Assembly: GCA_034620365.1 (NCBI GenBank)
Contig: JAQGEQ010000201.1
Location: 124,001 to 188,000 of the forward strand
Length of the DNA: 64,000 nt
From: Pegea sp. RAD2-039
Taxonomy: Eukaryota; Chordata; Thaliacea; Salpida; Salpidae
Reading direction: 5' to 3'
Shown here: piece by piece, positions 36,101-47,700 of the stretch
Layout of the letters: each line of letters begins with the position of its first letter
How positions within the stretch are numbered: position 1 is the stretch's first letter
Notes under the pieces: generated by a model
Databases searched by the model: none
Seen by the model: only the letters and a program-made list of their open reading frames with translations
Told to the model about the DNA's origin: nothing
Translations under genes and position numbers: made by a program

Positions 36101-39100
36101 AAATTTAACATTTATCACTGTTTAAGTTAGACAAAAATAAAAAATTGATGCAAAAATAAGACGGTTGTTGTTTCTTTTATCATAAATTATGCTTAAATCG
36201 TTTTGTGCTTTACTGCAATAAAAATTTATTGATTTTTGAAACAACACTTTAAAAGTCAACTAGTAAAATAGGTCAACAAATCACGTGACCAAAGTCACGT
36301 GGTCCACTTGTGACAATCTCAAATTTTGTTTTCTTAACTTTTTACCCAACTTTTGCAAATCAATAAAAATATTTTTGTTTGCAAGCTTTCACAATAAGAA
36401 TAAATAAAATTTATTGGTTACAGTAAAATGACCAACAAATTGAATTTATTTTCTTCCCAACAAATTATGAAATAAAAAAATTTTAAAGTGATGACGTCAT
36501 CGCCGTTCTAGCTTGCTAAAGTTAAAAAGTTCAAATTTGAGTTTTAAGGGAAGAGAGTTTAAAAGAAATATTTCAGGACAACGTCTACGTGATGATAGGT
36601 TGTCACGTGACAGCGTTGCGCGACTTTCAATAAATCCAAAACGATTTTTTAAAAATTCTAAAAGAACATTCTTTTTTTTAATTCTCCTAATTTAAGTTTC
36701 TTTAAAATTAATCTAACAAAAAAAAGATTAATTAAAAAAATGCTTTAGAGTAATAAGAAAATTGCTTCTGATACAGTTCCAAGTCGATTAAAAAATATAT
36801 TTACTTTTTTAAAACTCTCTTAACGATAACACTGTTGCTATGACAATGGAATAAAAATTAAAACTAATTTGAAAAAAGCCATAATGTTTACGCTGCAGGT
36901 AAAATATTTTCTTTTTTTTTAAACAGCGTTTTGCCGCAGACTTTTGAAATAGAGCAACAAGTTCTTCTATGTTAGTTAATAATGACGTCACGAGCGTTTG
37001 CCGTTAGGAGAAAATAGTTTTTCTGTTCTATCTTTTAACTTTTCACCTAGTTTTGAACAGACAGATTTTTAATAAGGAATAAATGTTATTAAAAGCCTCT
37101 TACAAAATTGGAAATTTATCTTGTTTTGCAATTTTTCTTTGTAGAAAAAAATTGTTTTTTTTTGGAATTCTTTAAATTACAAAGAAAAATTTTGCTATAA
37201 ATTTAGCAATAGTTACAACTAGTTACAAATTAATTAATCTTTAAGTAATTTTTGTTGATAGTTTTATATAACTTTATTGTCTAGGATTTATTTTAAAATT
37301 GTCAAAATTTTAAAAAAAGTTAAATTTCTTTTATTAAAGACTCAAAATAAATTATTATTTACATACAATAACGAAAAATTGTATGAAAAAATAAAGTGAA
37401 AAAGATAAAGTTGTAGCTATCAACAGTTTTTATCAATTTCACTTTTAACATAGAAGAAACACTTAATACAAGTTCTTTATTAAAAACAATTGTATATTTA
37501 TTAAACTTTTTTATAATCTTGTAAACAAAGTATTGAAATATTAAAAAAATAATTTGAAAAGAAAATTTCATTTTATTAGAAAAAAACACAGAAATTATAT
37601 AAAAATGAAATCAAATTTGAAAATCATCTACTTACAAAAATTTACGAAAATTAATATTTAATATATTTGTTTTTTCTTAAAGTATTTTCACATAAAAAGT
37701 ATTGATTTGTTGCAATAAGACTTTATTTCAGAAATCGTTGATTAATTATCCATTTTTTAATTTGGAGTTTTTATTTCCTAATGTAATACCAAAATATGCA
37801 AATGATTTTTCAATTTTATTCATTTAAGTAACTTCTAATAGAAACTTTTTACTTTTTAGATAAAATCTATTAAAACAATAACTTTAACTGATTTAGAAAC
37901 TGTTTAGTAGTTAAACTAATTTCGTAAAGTTAAAATATTTTTATATTTTTCGCTAGTTGGCGCATGTGTGGTACTCTATTCTGTTTTTTACAATTAAAAT
38001 ATAAATTAGAACAAATTAAAATTACTAAAAATTTTAACAAAGATAAATGTTTAACTGTTTCTTGCAGAAAGATTTTCTATTAAAAAAATAGAGAAGGCTT
38101 TTCATTTTTTCAATCCAATATATTTACAAACAAAATTTAAGTTCAAAAAATGATAATTTTTTTCTGCGAATATTAAAAAAATTACTTGGAAACACCGTTG
38201 ATGACGTCATAGAGTGTTCGGAATAATCTGAGAAATCTGAGTCAAACAAAATTTCTCAGAATAAAATTTTTTACAAAAATTAAGAAAAAAAACTTTTTGT
38301 TGGGGCTGAAATAAGAGTCACGTGATTATCTCGCGTTTTTATGATAATGAGTCAGAGAACAGAAAAGACCATCGCGCAGGAGAGCGCTCTGATTCTCAAA
38401 TGCCGCCCTGAGTCATTTGGGAAAGTTATTTGAGTCATTTGGGGAATTCCCCTCTGAGTCAAAAAAAGTTTGAGAAATTTTTGCTCAAAACACAGACAAG
38501 TTGTTTTGTTAAATGCTCGTTATTCAACTGTAATTTTCAGGACTAAAATTGTATTTATTTGGAATCTATTTCCCTCTTAATATAAAATAATGTGGAAACA
38601 GAATTTTGTGGAAAACCTAAAACTACTAAAAACTAATTTTTAATCAAATATTTAAATTTTAAACTTATTAAAGAGCTTGAATTTATGGAAAAATCTTTTT
38701 TTGTAAGAACAGTTTGTAAAATATCTATAAAGTTTTAAAATAGTTCTTTGAACTTTATGTCTTTAGTCTTTTAATTTTGGTATTAATTGGTGTTTCGTAG
38801 AAAAAGTTTGAGCTTCTAAGTCTAGGAAGCTAGAAACTGCGAGCTCTAGTGGTAGAAAAACAAAAAGTTAGCTAGAGGTAGAAAATGGAAAAGCTATTGA
38901 TAAGATATGGACAAGCTGAAAGCTGTTGGGAAAAAAATTCTATTCTGGAATGAGGTATTTTATTCTTGTGAATTTATTAGTTACAATTATAAAAGTCTTA
39001 TAAGTTTTTTTTATGAATTCAAGAAAGCTTGATTGGCGTTTGGGAGATTCACTGTCTAAATTTCATTTTTATACTTTTGTTCTTTTTTTGTATCTCGCTG

Positions 39101-39900
39101 TAAAAAATCTGAATCTGCAACAAAATAATTTCAGAATTTATTTAATTCATGTTAATTTCTGTTTAGTTTTAAATTGTTGAAAAACATTTGATACTTTGCG
39201 TTAATTTACTTTTGAAAGGTAAAAAATAATCAAATAAAGTTTTGTTAGAAGTTAAACTAAAAGTAATTTGTTTAAAAAAAAAGTTTCTTTAAAAACAAAG
39301 ATAATCTCAAAACAAAACTTTTTTAAATTTCTTGAGAAATATTTTTATTGTTGAGGGTTTAGAAATAATTCTGAAGCTGTTGGTATGTTATAATCAAACT
39401 AAAAGTTTCAGAAGTTTTAATTTAATTTGAAACAAGTTAAAAAATGATACTCGAGAAGTATTTTCATTTTGACCGGAGCTTTAGCTTTAAAAAGCGGCTA
39501 AGAGATTCAACTAACTCCGAAAAACAATATAGAAAAATGTCGTTACTTAGAAAGAAACAAATTTTCTCAGTTTAATTCAGTATTATAGAAATGTTTTTCA
39601 GAAAAATTTTGTAAACTTTTCTAGGATAGAAAATCTTTTTTCTTTAAATTCCTAAAAATCTTTTTATTAAAAGCAAACAAAATTTAATTTATTTAAAAGA
39701 TTTTGGGATGTTCAATTTAATTGTTTTTGAAAATTTTCTGAATAATTTTGATTTTAACTTAAAAGAAGCTTTTTCAACAAATTGTTTCTTAATGAAGTCA
39801 TCCACAAATTTGTTCCTTAACTATTTTCCGACTAAAAAGTTTCCAAATTAACCTGAATTTGAAAATTCACTGAAAAAACCTTTTACCTAAAAAATACGCA
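33125..39900. other. Region between two divergent paralogous genes, exons unresolved
   Basis: A+T-rich, with scattered G+C-richer spots carrying TGACGTCA (34444, 34970, 36490, 36983, 38200) or CACGTG (36281, 36295, 36618, 38322). Such words mark introns and promoters elsewhere, so 5' exons of P1 (minus) and P2 (plus) probably lie here. A CTCF-like word CCGCTAGAGGGC is at about 34367. No long open frame resembles a known protein. Confidence 0.4.
38195..38470. promoter_or_regulatory. Putative promoter block with AP-1, CRE and E-box words
   Basis: Within 275 bp: TGATGACGTCAT near 38198, GTCACGTGAT near 38320, and TGAGTCA (the AP-1 core) at least four times (about 38349, 38411, 38433, 38455), two of them in the near-repeat TGAGTCATTTGGG. 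The stretch is more G+C-rich than its surroundings and lies 1.5 kb upstream of P2, so it is a plausible promoter or enhancer. A short open frame from ATGATAATGAGTCAG is also possible as a first exon. Confidence 0.4.
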
Positions 39901-39954
39901 ATAATCCCGCAATGACGTCATCACCACTTATAGACGTGATCACTATTTTATCAG

Positions 39955-40409
39955 GATGAAGAAAATTCAGACTCTGCTCCAAAGGATGAAGATCAGCAGT
40001 CGGTAACCAATGGTAACCACAAAAACGGGAACGGGAACGAAATGATGATGTCATCACCAAATCCAATTGGTGAATACTAAAATTACATCGATGACGTCAT
40101 CACTAAATCACGTGTACTCATTCAGGTGTGACAGAAAAACGGCATCCAACTTACAATCAGATGAACAATCCTTATGTAAACGCCCCAAACGCGATGGACG
40201 CAGCGACTGCTGTGATGGGAGTCGGTGGCGAACGAAGACCTCACATTGGTTGGAAATCGTCCAATCAGAGCGAAGATATCATTGGTCATACTTCTGTTAT
40301 TAAACCACCACCGAATCGTTGTGTTGGCAAGGATACTAGCGCGTCAATGACATCATCAGCGCCGCAAGAAAAGTCCGAGCGTAATGGTCATGACAAATCG
40401 ACTAATTGA
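39955..40409 (+). CDS. Last two exons of unknown protein P2, paralogue of P1
   Basis: Exon 39955-40069 (acidic start DEENSDSAPKDEDQQS, then Asn/Gly-rich NGNHKNGNGNE), 56-nt intron, exon 40126-40409 ending TGA; phases agree. The second exon has the shared block PTYNQMNNPYVNAPNAMDAA then TAVMGVGG, and later KPPPNRC, which parallels APPNRC in P1. About 80 nt of the block are nearly identical to P1 on the opposite strand, while everything around differs. The rest is low-complexity and likely disordered. The upstream start is not found; the preceding acceptor is TTTTATCAG. Function unknown; the name P2 is mine. Confidence 0.6.
40070..40125 (+). promoter_or_regulatory. 56-nt P2 intron with 12-bp palindrome and paired ends
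   Basis: Holds GATGACGTCATC (40090-40101) and CACGTG. The 5' end TGAAT and 3' end ATTCA are complementary, so the two splice sites could be drawn together. Confidence 0.55.
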
Positions 40410-41731
40410 TGACGTCATTTATGCTTTTTGTAGAATAAAATTTTGGTTTAGATTTCTGCGAGAAGTTTTTGTAAGTCAAGTTTGAAAAAAGTTGAGGCTC
40501 TTTCACGTGTACTTTTAGAAACCTTATTTGGTTAATAATCTTAGTTGTTTAATCCTCCTCCACCAAAATTTCAACGATTTTACCAAAAAGCATTTTATTA
40601 CAATGTTTCATGAAATTTTAAATTAGTTAAAATTCAATTTTATTCGAAAAAACCTAATTCTTAAAATGGTGAAAAAATGAGTTTCTAGATTCGGTTTAAA
40701 AATCATCTCTAAATTATGGAATCAAATCTTTGTTGGAGTCTTAAGAGGGATTCTAACAAGCCAAATATTGATGATTGGCGTAATTGAAACAAATTTGATG
40801 ATTTTGATAAAAACGATTCTAATTTTGAAAAATGTTAAGTAAAAATTATACAAGCTCAGATTCTAGCAACTTAATCTAGACTAGCTTATGTTTCAGTAAA
40901 TCAATTCGAATTAAAAAATGTTTTATTTTGTCGACAAGAAGATATCATTTCTACAAAATCCTTCTCATGTTACTGAATTATTGTGATTCTTCTACCAGAT
41001 TTCAGATGTAGTGTTGTAGTGTAAATAATCAGATTTTTTTCTTTTCTTAGAATTCCTTAATTTAAATGATTCTCTTAAAGCTGCTAGAAGTAGGCAAGAA
41101 ACTTTCAATCACTAACTGCAGGGTTTGTTCATAAAATTATTCGTCCAGCTTTATGCTGTTGGCCGAGAATTTCTAACAAAGTGGTATCAACTGTCATTTA
41201 ACAAAATGGAATTTAGAGGCCTCAGCCTTTGACTGAATTTCAAGATGATTCAAGACGTGATTTGAAAGTTTAATTATTTCAAAATACAACCAACCAGGTG
41301 GTAGAAGTAGTCAAGTCCTCAGACTTTCTACCACTAAACGAATGATTAGTTTGTAAATTGTTGGATTTACATTTCGATGATTTTATAATTAAAAGTTTCC
41401 AAATAATTTTCCTCTTTAATTACAATTTGTTGAATTTAAAGATTATTTTAACAAAATATTTAAATAATTGTCTCTGAAAAAGATCAAACAATTTCTAACA
41501 GATATTTGTGTTTTCTGCGTTCTTCAAATTATAAATGATTTCAACAAAAAGTCATTTTTATTAGAAGTTAAAAAATTGTTGAATGAAAAAGAGAAATGAC
41601 TCTTCATCAAAGAAATCTTGAACTGGTCCAATAGATTGATCATTTTCAGGTATTAAGAGAAATTCTAAAAAAAATTGATAATTGAATTTTTTCGTCAAAA
41701 TTCGAAATCTTACTTCGCCATTATGACGTCA
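40410..41731. other. Intergenic DNA between P2 and TUT 3' ends
   Basis: A+T-rich with no recognised exon. It is the convergent intergenic region between the plus-strand P2 and the minus-strand uridylyltransferase, so it should hold both 3' UTRs. TGACGTCAT occurs near 40410 and 41724. Confidence 0.5.
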
Positions 41732-44700
41732 TCATCTTAACTTCTTGTTCATTGCACGATTGTTACCACGTGATCTCTGATCACCTGATCAAAACACGCG
41801 ATTACACAGCTGATTACGTCAGAAATACGAGTCACTTACTAATCTTTTTATTTCGCTTACTTTGAGGGCAATCTTTTGCAAAATGACCAATCTTACCACA
41901 ACACTTACAACATTTGTCGTCAGGAACATTTTTACCGTTGCTAAGAAAGTTTACATCCAAATAAAAAACCTGCACAAGTAAAAGTGACGTCAGATACGAA
42001 CTAATTACGTCAGAAGTCACCTTCATGATGTTAGGCGGGACTGCTTGATCTGGAAGCGACGTGAAACGGATGTAAGCTCGATTAAACACATGAAGAATAT
42101 ACTGGATCATCTTTCTCGATATCCCTGCCCCTATATTATGAGTGAGAATGAAAGGGTCCTCGATATAAATCGATTTTTCGGACCATTCCTGGACACAGTA
42201 TAACTAGCAAGTGTAAGACAGGTGGTTGGTGGACTACAAACCTTTGTGAATACTGTCAAAGGACTTTTTTGTCTTATGCAAATGACATTTTTCGTGAAAT
42301 TGAAATGACAAACGTAAAATTGAAGTAATTCAACCCACAGTTGACCAATTGACTGAGTGTTTTGTGATTTCCAGTATTTGTTCAAATTATTCAAGTCCTT
42401 GAAGTAGTAAACGTCCCAACCTTCTCTCATTTCCTTATCACCAGGTCTTCTTCCAATCTTTTAGAGAAAGACAATTAAAAAAGGAAAATCAAAATGAGAA
42501 ATGACTTCTTGTAACACAGGAAGAACAGGGATCTCTTTTTGTTGAAGATAAAAGATGACCATCAGAGTGTAAGCATATGAAGACAACGACCCTTGCGAAG
42601 CGTCCCCAATGCCACAAGTTTTAACCAAACTTTTTAGAGCGTATCCAAGAGCTTTACATCTTGAGTCAATCATTGAATAACATTTGATCAGATTTGTGTT
42701 ACATAAAGCCTGTTACAGTAACCAAATGTTAACTTACAATTTAATGGCTAACAAGAACCACCTCGTAAACAATCAACAACCATCTACCAACCAATCAGCA
42801 ACCATCTACTAACCAGTCAGCAACCATCTACTAACTAATCAACAACCATCTATTAACCAATCAGCAACCATCTACTAACCAATCAGCAACCATCTACTAA
42901 CTAATCAACAACCATCTACTAAACAATCAGCAACCATCTACCAACCAAACAGCAACCATCTACCAACTAATCAGCAACCATCTACTAATCAATCAACAAC
43001 CATCTACAAACCAATCAACAACCATCTACCAACTAATCAACAACCATCTACCAACCAATCAGTAATCATCTACAGACTAATCAGCAACCATCTACCAACC
43101 AATCAACAACCATCTACTAGCCAATCAACAACCATCTACCAACCAATCAACAACCATCTACTAACCAATCAGCAACCATCTACCGACCAATCAACAACCA
43201 TCTACAATCCAATCAGCAACCATCTACCAACTAATCAGCAACCATCTACTAACCAATCAACAACCATCTACAAACCAATCAACAACCATCTACCAACTAA
43301 TCAACAACCATCTACCAACCAATCAGTAATCATCTACAGACTAATCAGCAACCATCTACCAACCAATCAACAACCATCTACCAGCCAATCAACAACCATC
43401 TACCAACCAATCAACAACCATCTACTAACCAATCAGCAACCAATCAACAACCATCTACCGACCAATCAACAACCATCTACAATCCAATCAGCAATCATCT
43501 GTCAACTTACTAGAGTGTTGTACAAACTAATATCTCCATCTAATCCAGTATTTCGATGTTTGAATTTGACAATTGGAACTTTGGCGGTAGTAATTGCATA
43601 AACATTACATAAGTTCCAATTGTCTCTTAAGCAATCAAAAATTGATTTAATAAACGGTAAAGTTGGTAAACTCTGAAGACATATGAATAAGTATCTGATG
43701 AAGTGATGACTGTACCAACCTTTCCAGTTTTATTCCCTTCAATAGTCAAACACATATCCATATCACTTTTGCGGAATCCAAACCCATTTCTTGAAGAGCC
43801 GAACAAATTGACGATAATTCCTGGGTTCAAATTAATTCTGAGATATTCGGTGATTCCAAAACAAACTTGATCTCTAAGTTGGATATCTGAAGGGCTAAGA
43901 GAGTACTGCTGTACGATTCCATAGCAGAAATCATTGATTAAATGGTCCATAATAGGGGTAAATGGTCGCGTATCGAGAGGTTGAAGTCCTATACAAGCTT
44001 GGGGACAGTTTGAACGAAGGTGACCATCTTTTATGCACAAGGTACAATATATAGGAGGCAGAGAACCTCTGGTGAGGACATTTTGCTCGAATTTGAGATC
44101 AGAGAATCTAGAAACGAAAAGATTAAATGATGTCTTGATGATGAAGATACGGACTTGATTGAAGATTTCATGTTGATGTTGGTATATTTGTGAGGTTTCT
44201 GTTAATAGAAGACATGACGTTAGTGATGACGTCATCAGTGTTCGCGATCACTTACTAATTCTTCGAATTTTTTTAGTTTCTTTTTCGAATCATCTGAAAT
44301 AAAAGAGTTTGAAAAGGAAGAATTTTAGATTTGAAAATCACCTAATTGTTTCATTAGCTGTAGGATATGTTTGTCTTTGTAAGGATCATTCAGATTTAAG
44401 TTCGTTAAATACTTCTGTGTGTCTCCGCCGTGAAAATAGAACATCGCAAATTTCAGACTATCCATAAAGTAAGAGAAGAGCTTCAAAGAAGATCTGATAA
44501 TCTTCTGATTTTCAAAGATCATATTCAACTTACTTGATGAGATAAATTGTTGCAAACACTTTTATTACTATAAAATGGATCTAAAACAGCGAGTCGATTT
44601 TTACGACTCCAAAGTATAGAACTTCGAGTGACTCGATTGCTGGTTCGAATGTCAATCACCTGACCAAAGATTCGATAAAAATACGAAAAATTGATGAAAA

Positions 44701-47700
44701 ACTCACTAAGTCTGATACAGGGAACTCAAAAGCATAAAACTTGAGAAGATCAAGCCATAGAGTTGCTAGATTAAAAGAGGATTTGTAGAATTTGGAAGAA
44801 CAACAAAATATTAAAGATGATTTTGCAGGAAGATCTTCTTCTGAATCACTCCAATCAATATCACAATCTCCAAATTTCATTTCACAACTGGATGTAGGAA
44901 CTGAAGATGAAATATTAATTAGAAGATTTGTTTATCAATATCTTTGAGATGATCACTTGATGGCGCCATTTTCATATTTTCACCAAATGAGATCTTAGAG
45001 AGATTAATCATTTCATCATTTGATTCATACATCTGAGATTTCTTTAAATTTCCTAAAAGTACCCTCAAAGAAGTTGAACCTAAAACCTATAAATTGTAAC
45101 CATTTACAAACCATTCTATTAACTAATTACAAACCATTTTACTAACTAATTACAAACCATTTTACTAACTAATTACAAACCATTTTATTAACTAATTACA
45201 AACCATTTTACTAACTAATTACAAACCATTTTATTAACTAATTACAAACCATTTTACTAACTAATTACAAAACATTTTTTTAACTAATTATGAACTAACT
45301 TCGTTTAGAATTGGAATTAGTTTTCTCCTTTGCATGTAGAAAATGCACATTAGTACAAGGGCATGAGATGGTATAGAACCTTGCTTCTGCTGATCTAATC
45401 CACAAACACTTGCCCAGGTACGAAATACAATTGATAACTGACAAAATGAAACAGTTAACAAGTTTTAATGAAGAAAATAGAAATTAATACAAACTTGTTT
45501 AAGTTGTGGGTACATTTTCAAATACAACCAAATCAGTCGGCTGGTATAAACACTGTTCTTACAATTCTTAAAAATTTTCACTGTTGTTATAGTTTCCGAA
45601 TCAACCCATTCGATAAAAGGGTCAGCTTCGTCAAAGCACGATTGACAGTTTTCAAAAGCTGAACAAAATATTCTTGAAAAGGAATCTGAATCAAATCATC
45701 ATATTACTCACGAGTCGACTTCTGTAGAGTCTGGAACACGTGATTTAGCGCTTCATACGCTTTCATATTTGATGGGAATTTGAGATTTAAATTCAAATCA
45801 CTACCAGCAAACCCACAAGAATATAATGAAGAGCCAAATATCTCAAGTTTATAAAGATCTGTAAAAGATCTATTATCATCTTGTGAAGATTGAATTGAAG
45901 ATTTTTACTTTTATCTTTGTTTATTGCATTTGTCAATTTGTCAACTATTTTGAAGCGATTTTGGAGATGGACTTTTTTCATGACTCGCGGAGATACACAA
46001 ACTGAATGTTCCAAAACAACTGAAAGTTGATTGATTTGAAGTTGGGAGACATTTGGAAGTGAATATTGGATTTGTGCCTAGAAGCATTAAAGAAAAATTA
46101 TTTTATTTAGAATTAAAGAAAAAAAACTGACATCGAGATACAGATTAATTTGTCGTTTATGTTCATGAGTTGCTATGTGCTTGGATGATGCCTTCTTATC
46201 TTTTAAAGCTAAAAGACAGATTTTACAAACGAAGTAATATCCTTTATCAATTGAATCCTAACAAGTAAGAACATAAGATTGATAAAAGATCAGCTAAATA
46301 TCTGAAACCTGGAAAACAGTTGGGAAAACTGATTCTTTTTGCATCTCTTCATCTTCTGTTGAGATGTTTGACAAAGAAACATCTGAAATGAATATTTAAA
46401 GCTTACATATGATAAAAAATCAAAATAAGATTGAATGAAGATTTCAAAGCTGAATTTTCTCACCAGAAGTTGTTGGTTTGTTGCTGAAAAAAAAAGTTTA
46501 ATAAAAAAAAGAAATTTTAGAAAAACTAAACTCTAACCTTTCCATCAACTTCGAACCTGCAAAAAAATGTGATTAAAAAATTTCTAAAAAAAAATTTGTG
46601 GATTTGAGTAGTTACTTGAAGGAATATCATTTTGTAATTTTGTTGGATTGTAAAAAGTTCTTTGCGTCTGAGGATCGTGATCTTCATCAACACTACTTAA
46701 ATCACTCAAAACGTTTGATCCAACATCTTGAGATTCTGTTTTGCTATTTGAAGACTTTCCGCAAACTTCATTTTGATCCTCTTCAAGATTATTTGCAAGA
46801 AATAATTTCGGGGAAAATTTCAGATCTGAAAATCTAGAAACGAAAAGATTAAATGATGTCTTGATGATGAAGATACGGACTTGATTGAAGATTTGATTTT
46901 GATGTTGGTATATTTGTGAGGTTTCTGTTAATAGAAGACATGACGTTAGTGATGACGTCATCAGTGTTCGCGACCACTTACAATTTTGTTCAAATTTTGT
47001 TGTTCACTTTTTCCTTCATTACCTGCAATTGAAAAAAAATTGAAAATTAATCAAGAAATGAGAAATTGCAACAAACTGACTTTTTTGCAAATATTTCAAC
47101 CCATTAAAAGTCTTATTTTCAAGAATTAAATTGAATTGGTTCTGAGTTCCACCATGAAAATATATCAGAGCCATCTTCAAACGATTCGTAAAAAATGTGA
47201 ATTTCTTCAAAGAAAATTGGATTATTTTTCAATCTTTGAAATCTTCTCACACCAACCCCTTTATTGACGTTGGAACAAATGTTTTTGTTGTTATTAAAAG
47301 GATCCATTATCACAATTGGATCATTTGTCGTATCATTATCAGAACGAAAGATTTCGTTGATGGTTTTGATATTAATAACCTGAAATAAGATAAGAAGATT
47401 TATCAAACAACTCAATTCACGACCAAGAGAAAAATACTTCAAACATAAAGTACAAGATTTTATGGTAGAAAGTTTTCTTGGTTCTGATATCAATAAAGCC
47501 TTATCTCTTGGCCCTCTGAATATACTGCGCCCCTGAATCTACTGCGCCCCTGAATATACTGCACCCCTGAATATATTGCGCCCCTGAATATACTGCACCC
47601 CTGAATATATTGCGCCCCTGAATATACTGCGCCCCTGAATATACTGCGCCCCTGAATATATTGCGCCCCTGAATATACTGCGCCCCTGAATATACTGCAC

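Noticed and set aside
38341-38440. First exon of P2 starting at ATGATAATGAGTCAG
   Set aside because: Open for about 30 codons only, no donor could be linked in phase to 39955; kept only as a note in the promoter block.
47119-47493. Uninterrupted 124-codon reading through the TUT exon 12-13 region
   Set aside because: Only the first part (INIKTINEIF to NVNK) fits the family; the rest is out of frame with the homologous RLKMALIYFHGG block, which a 46-nt GTGAGA-AG intron restores.
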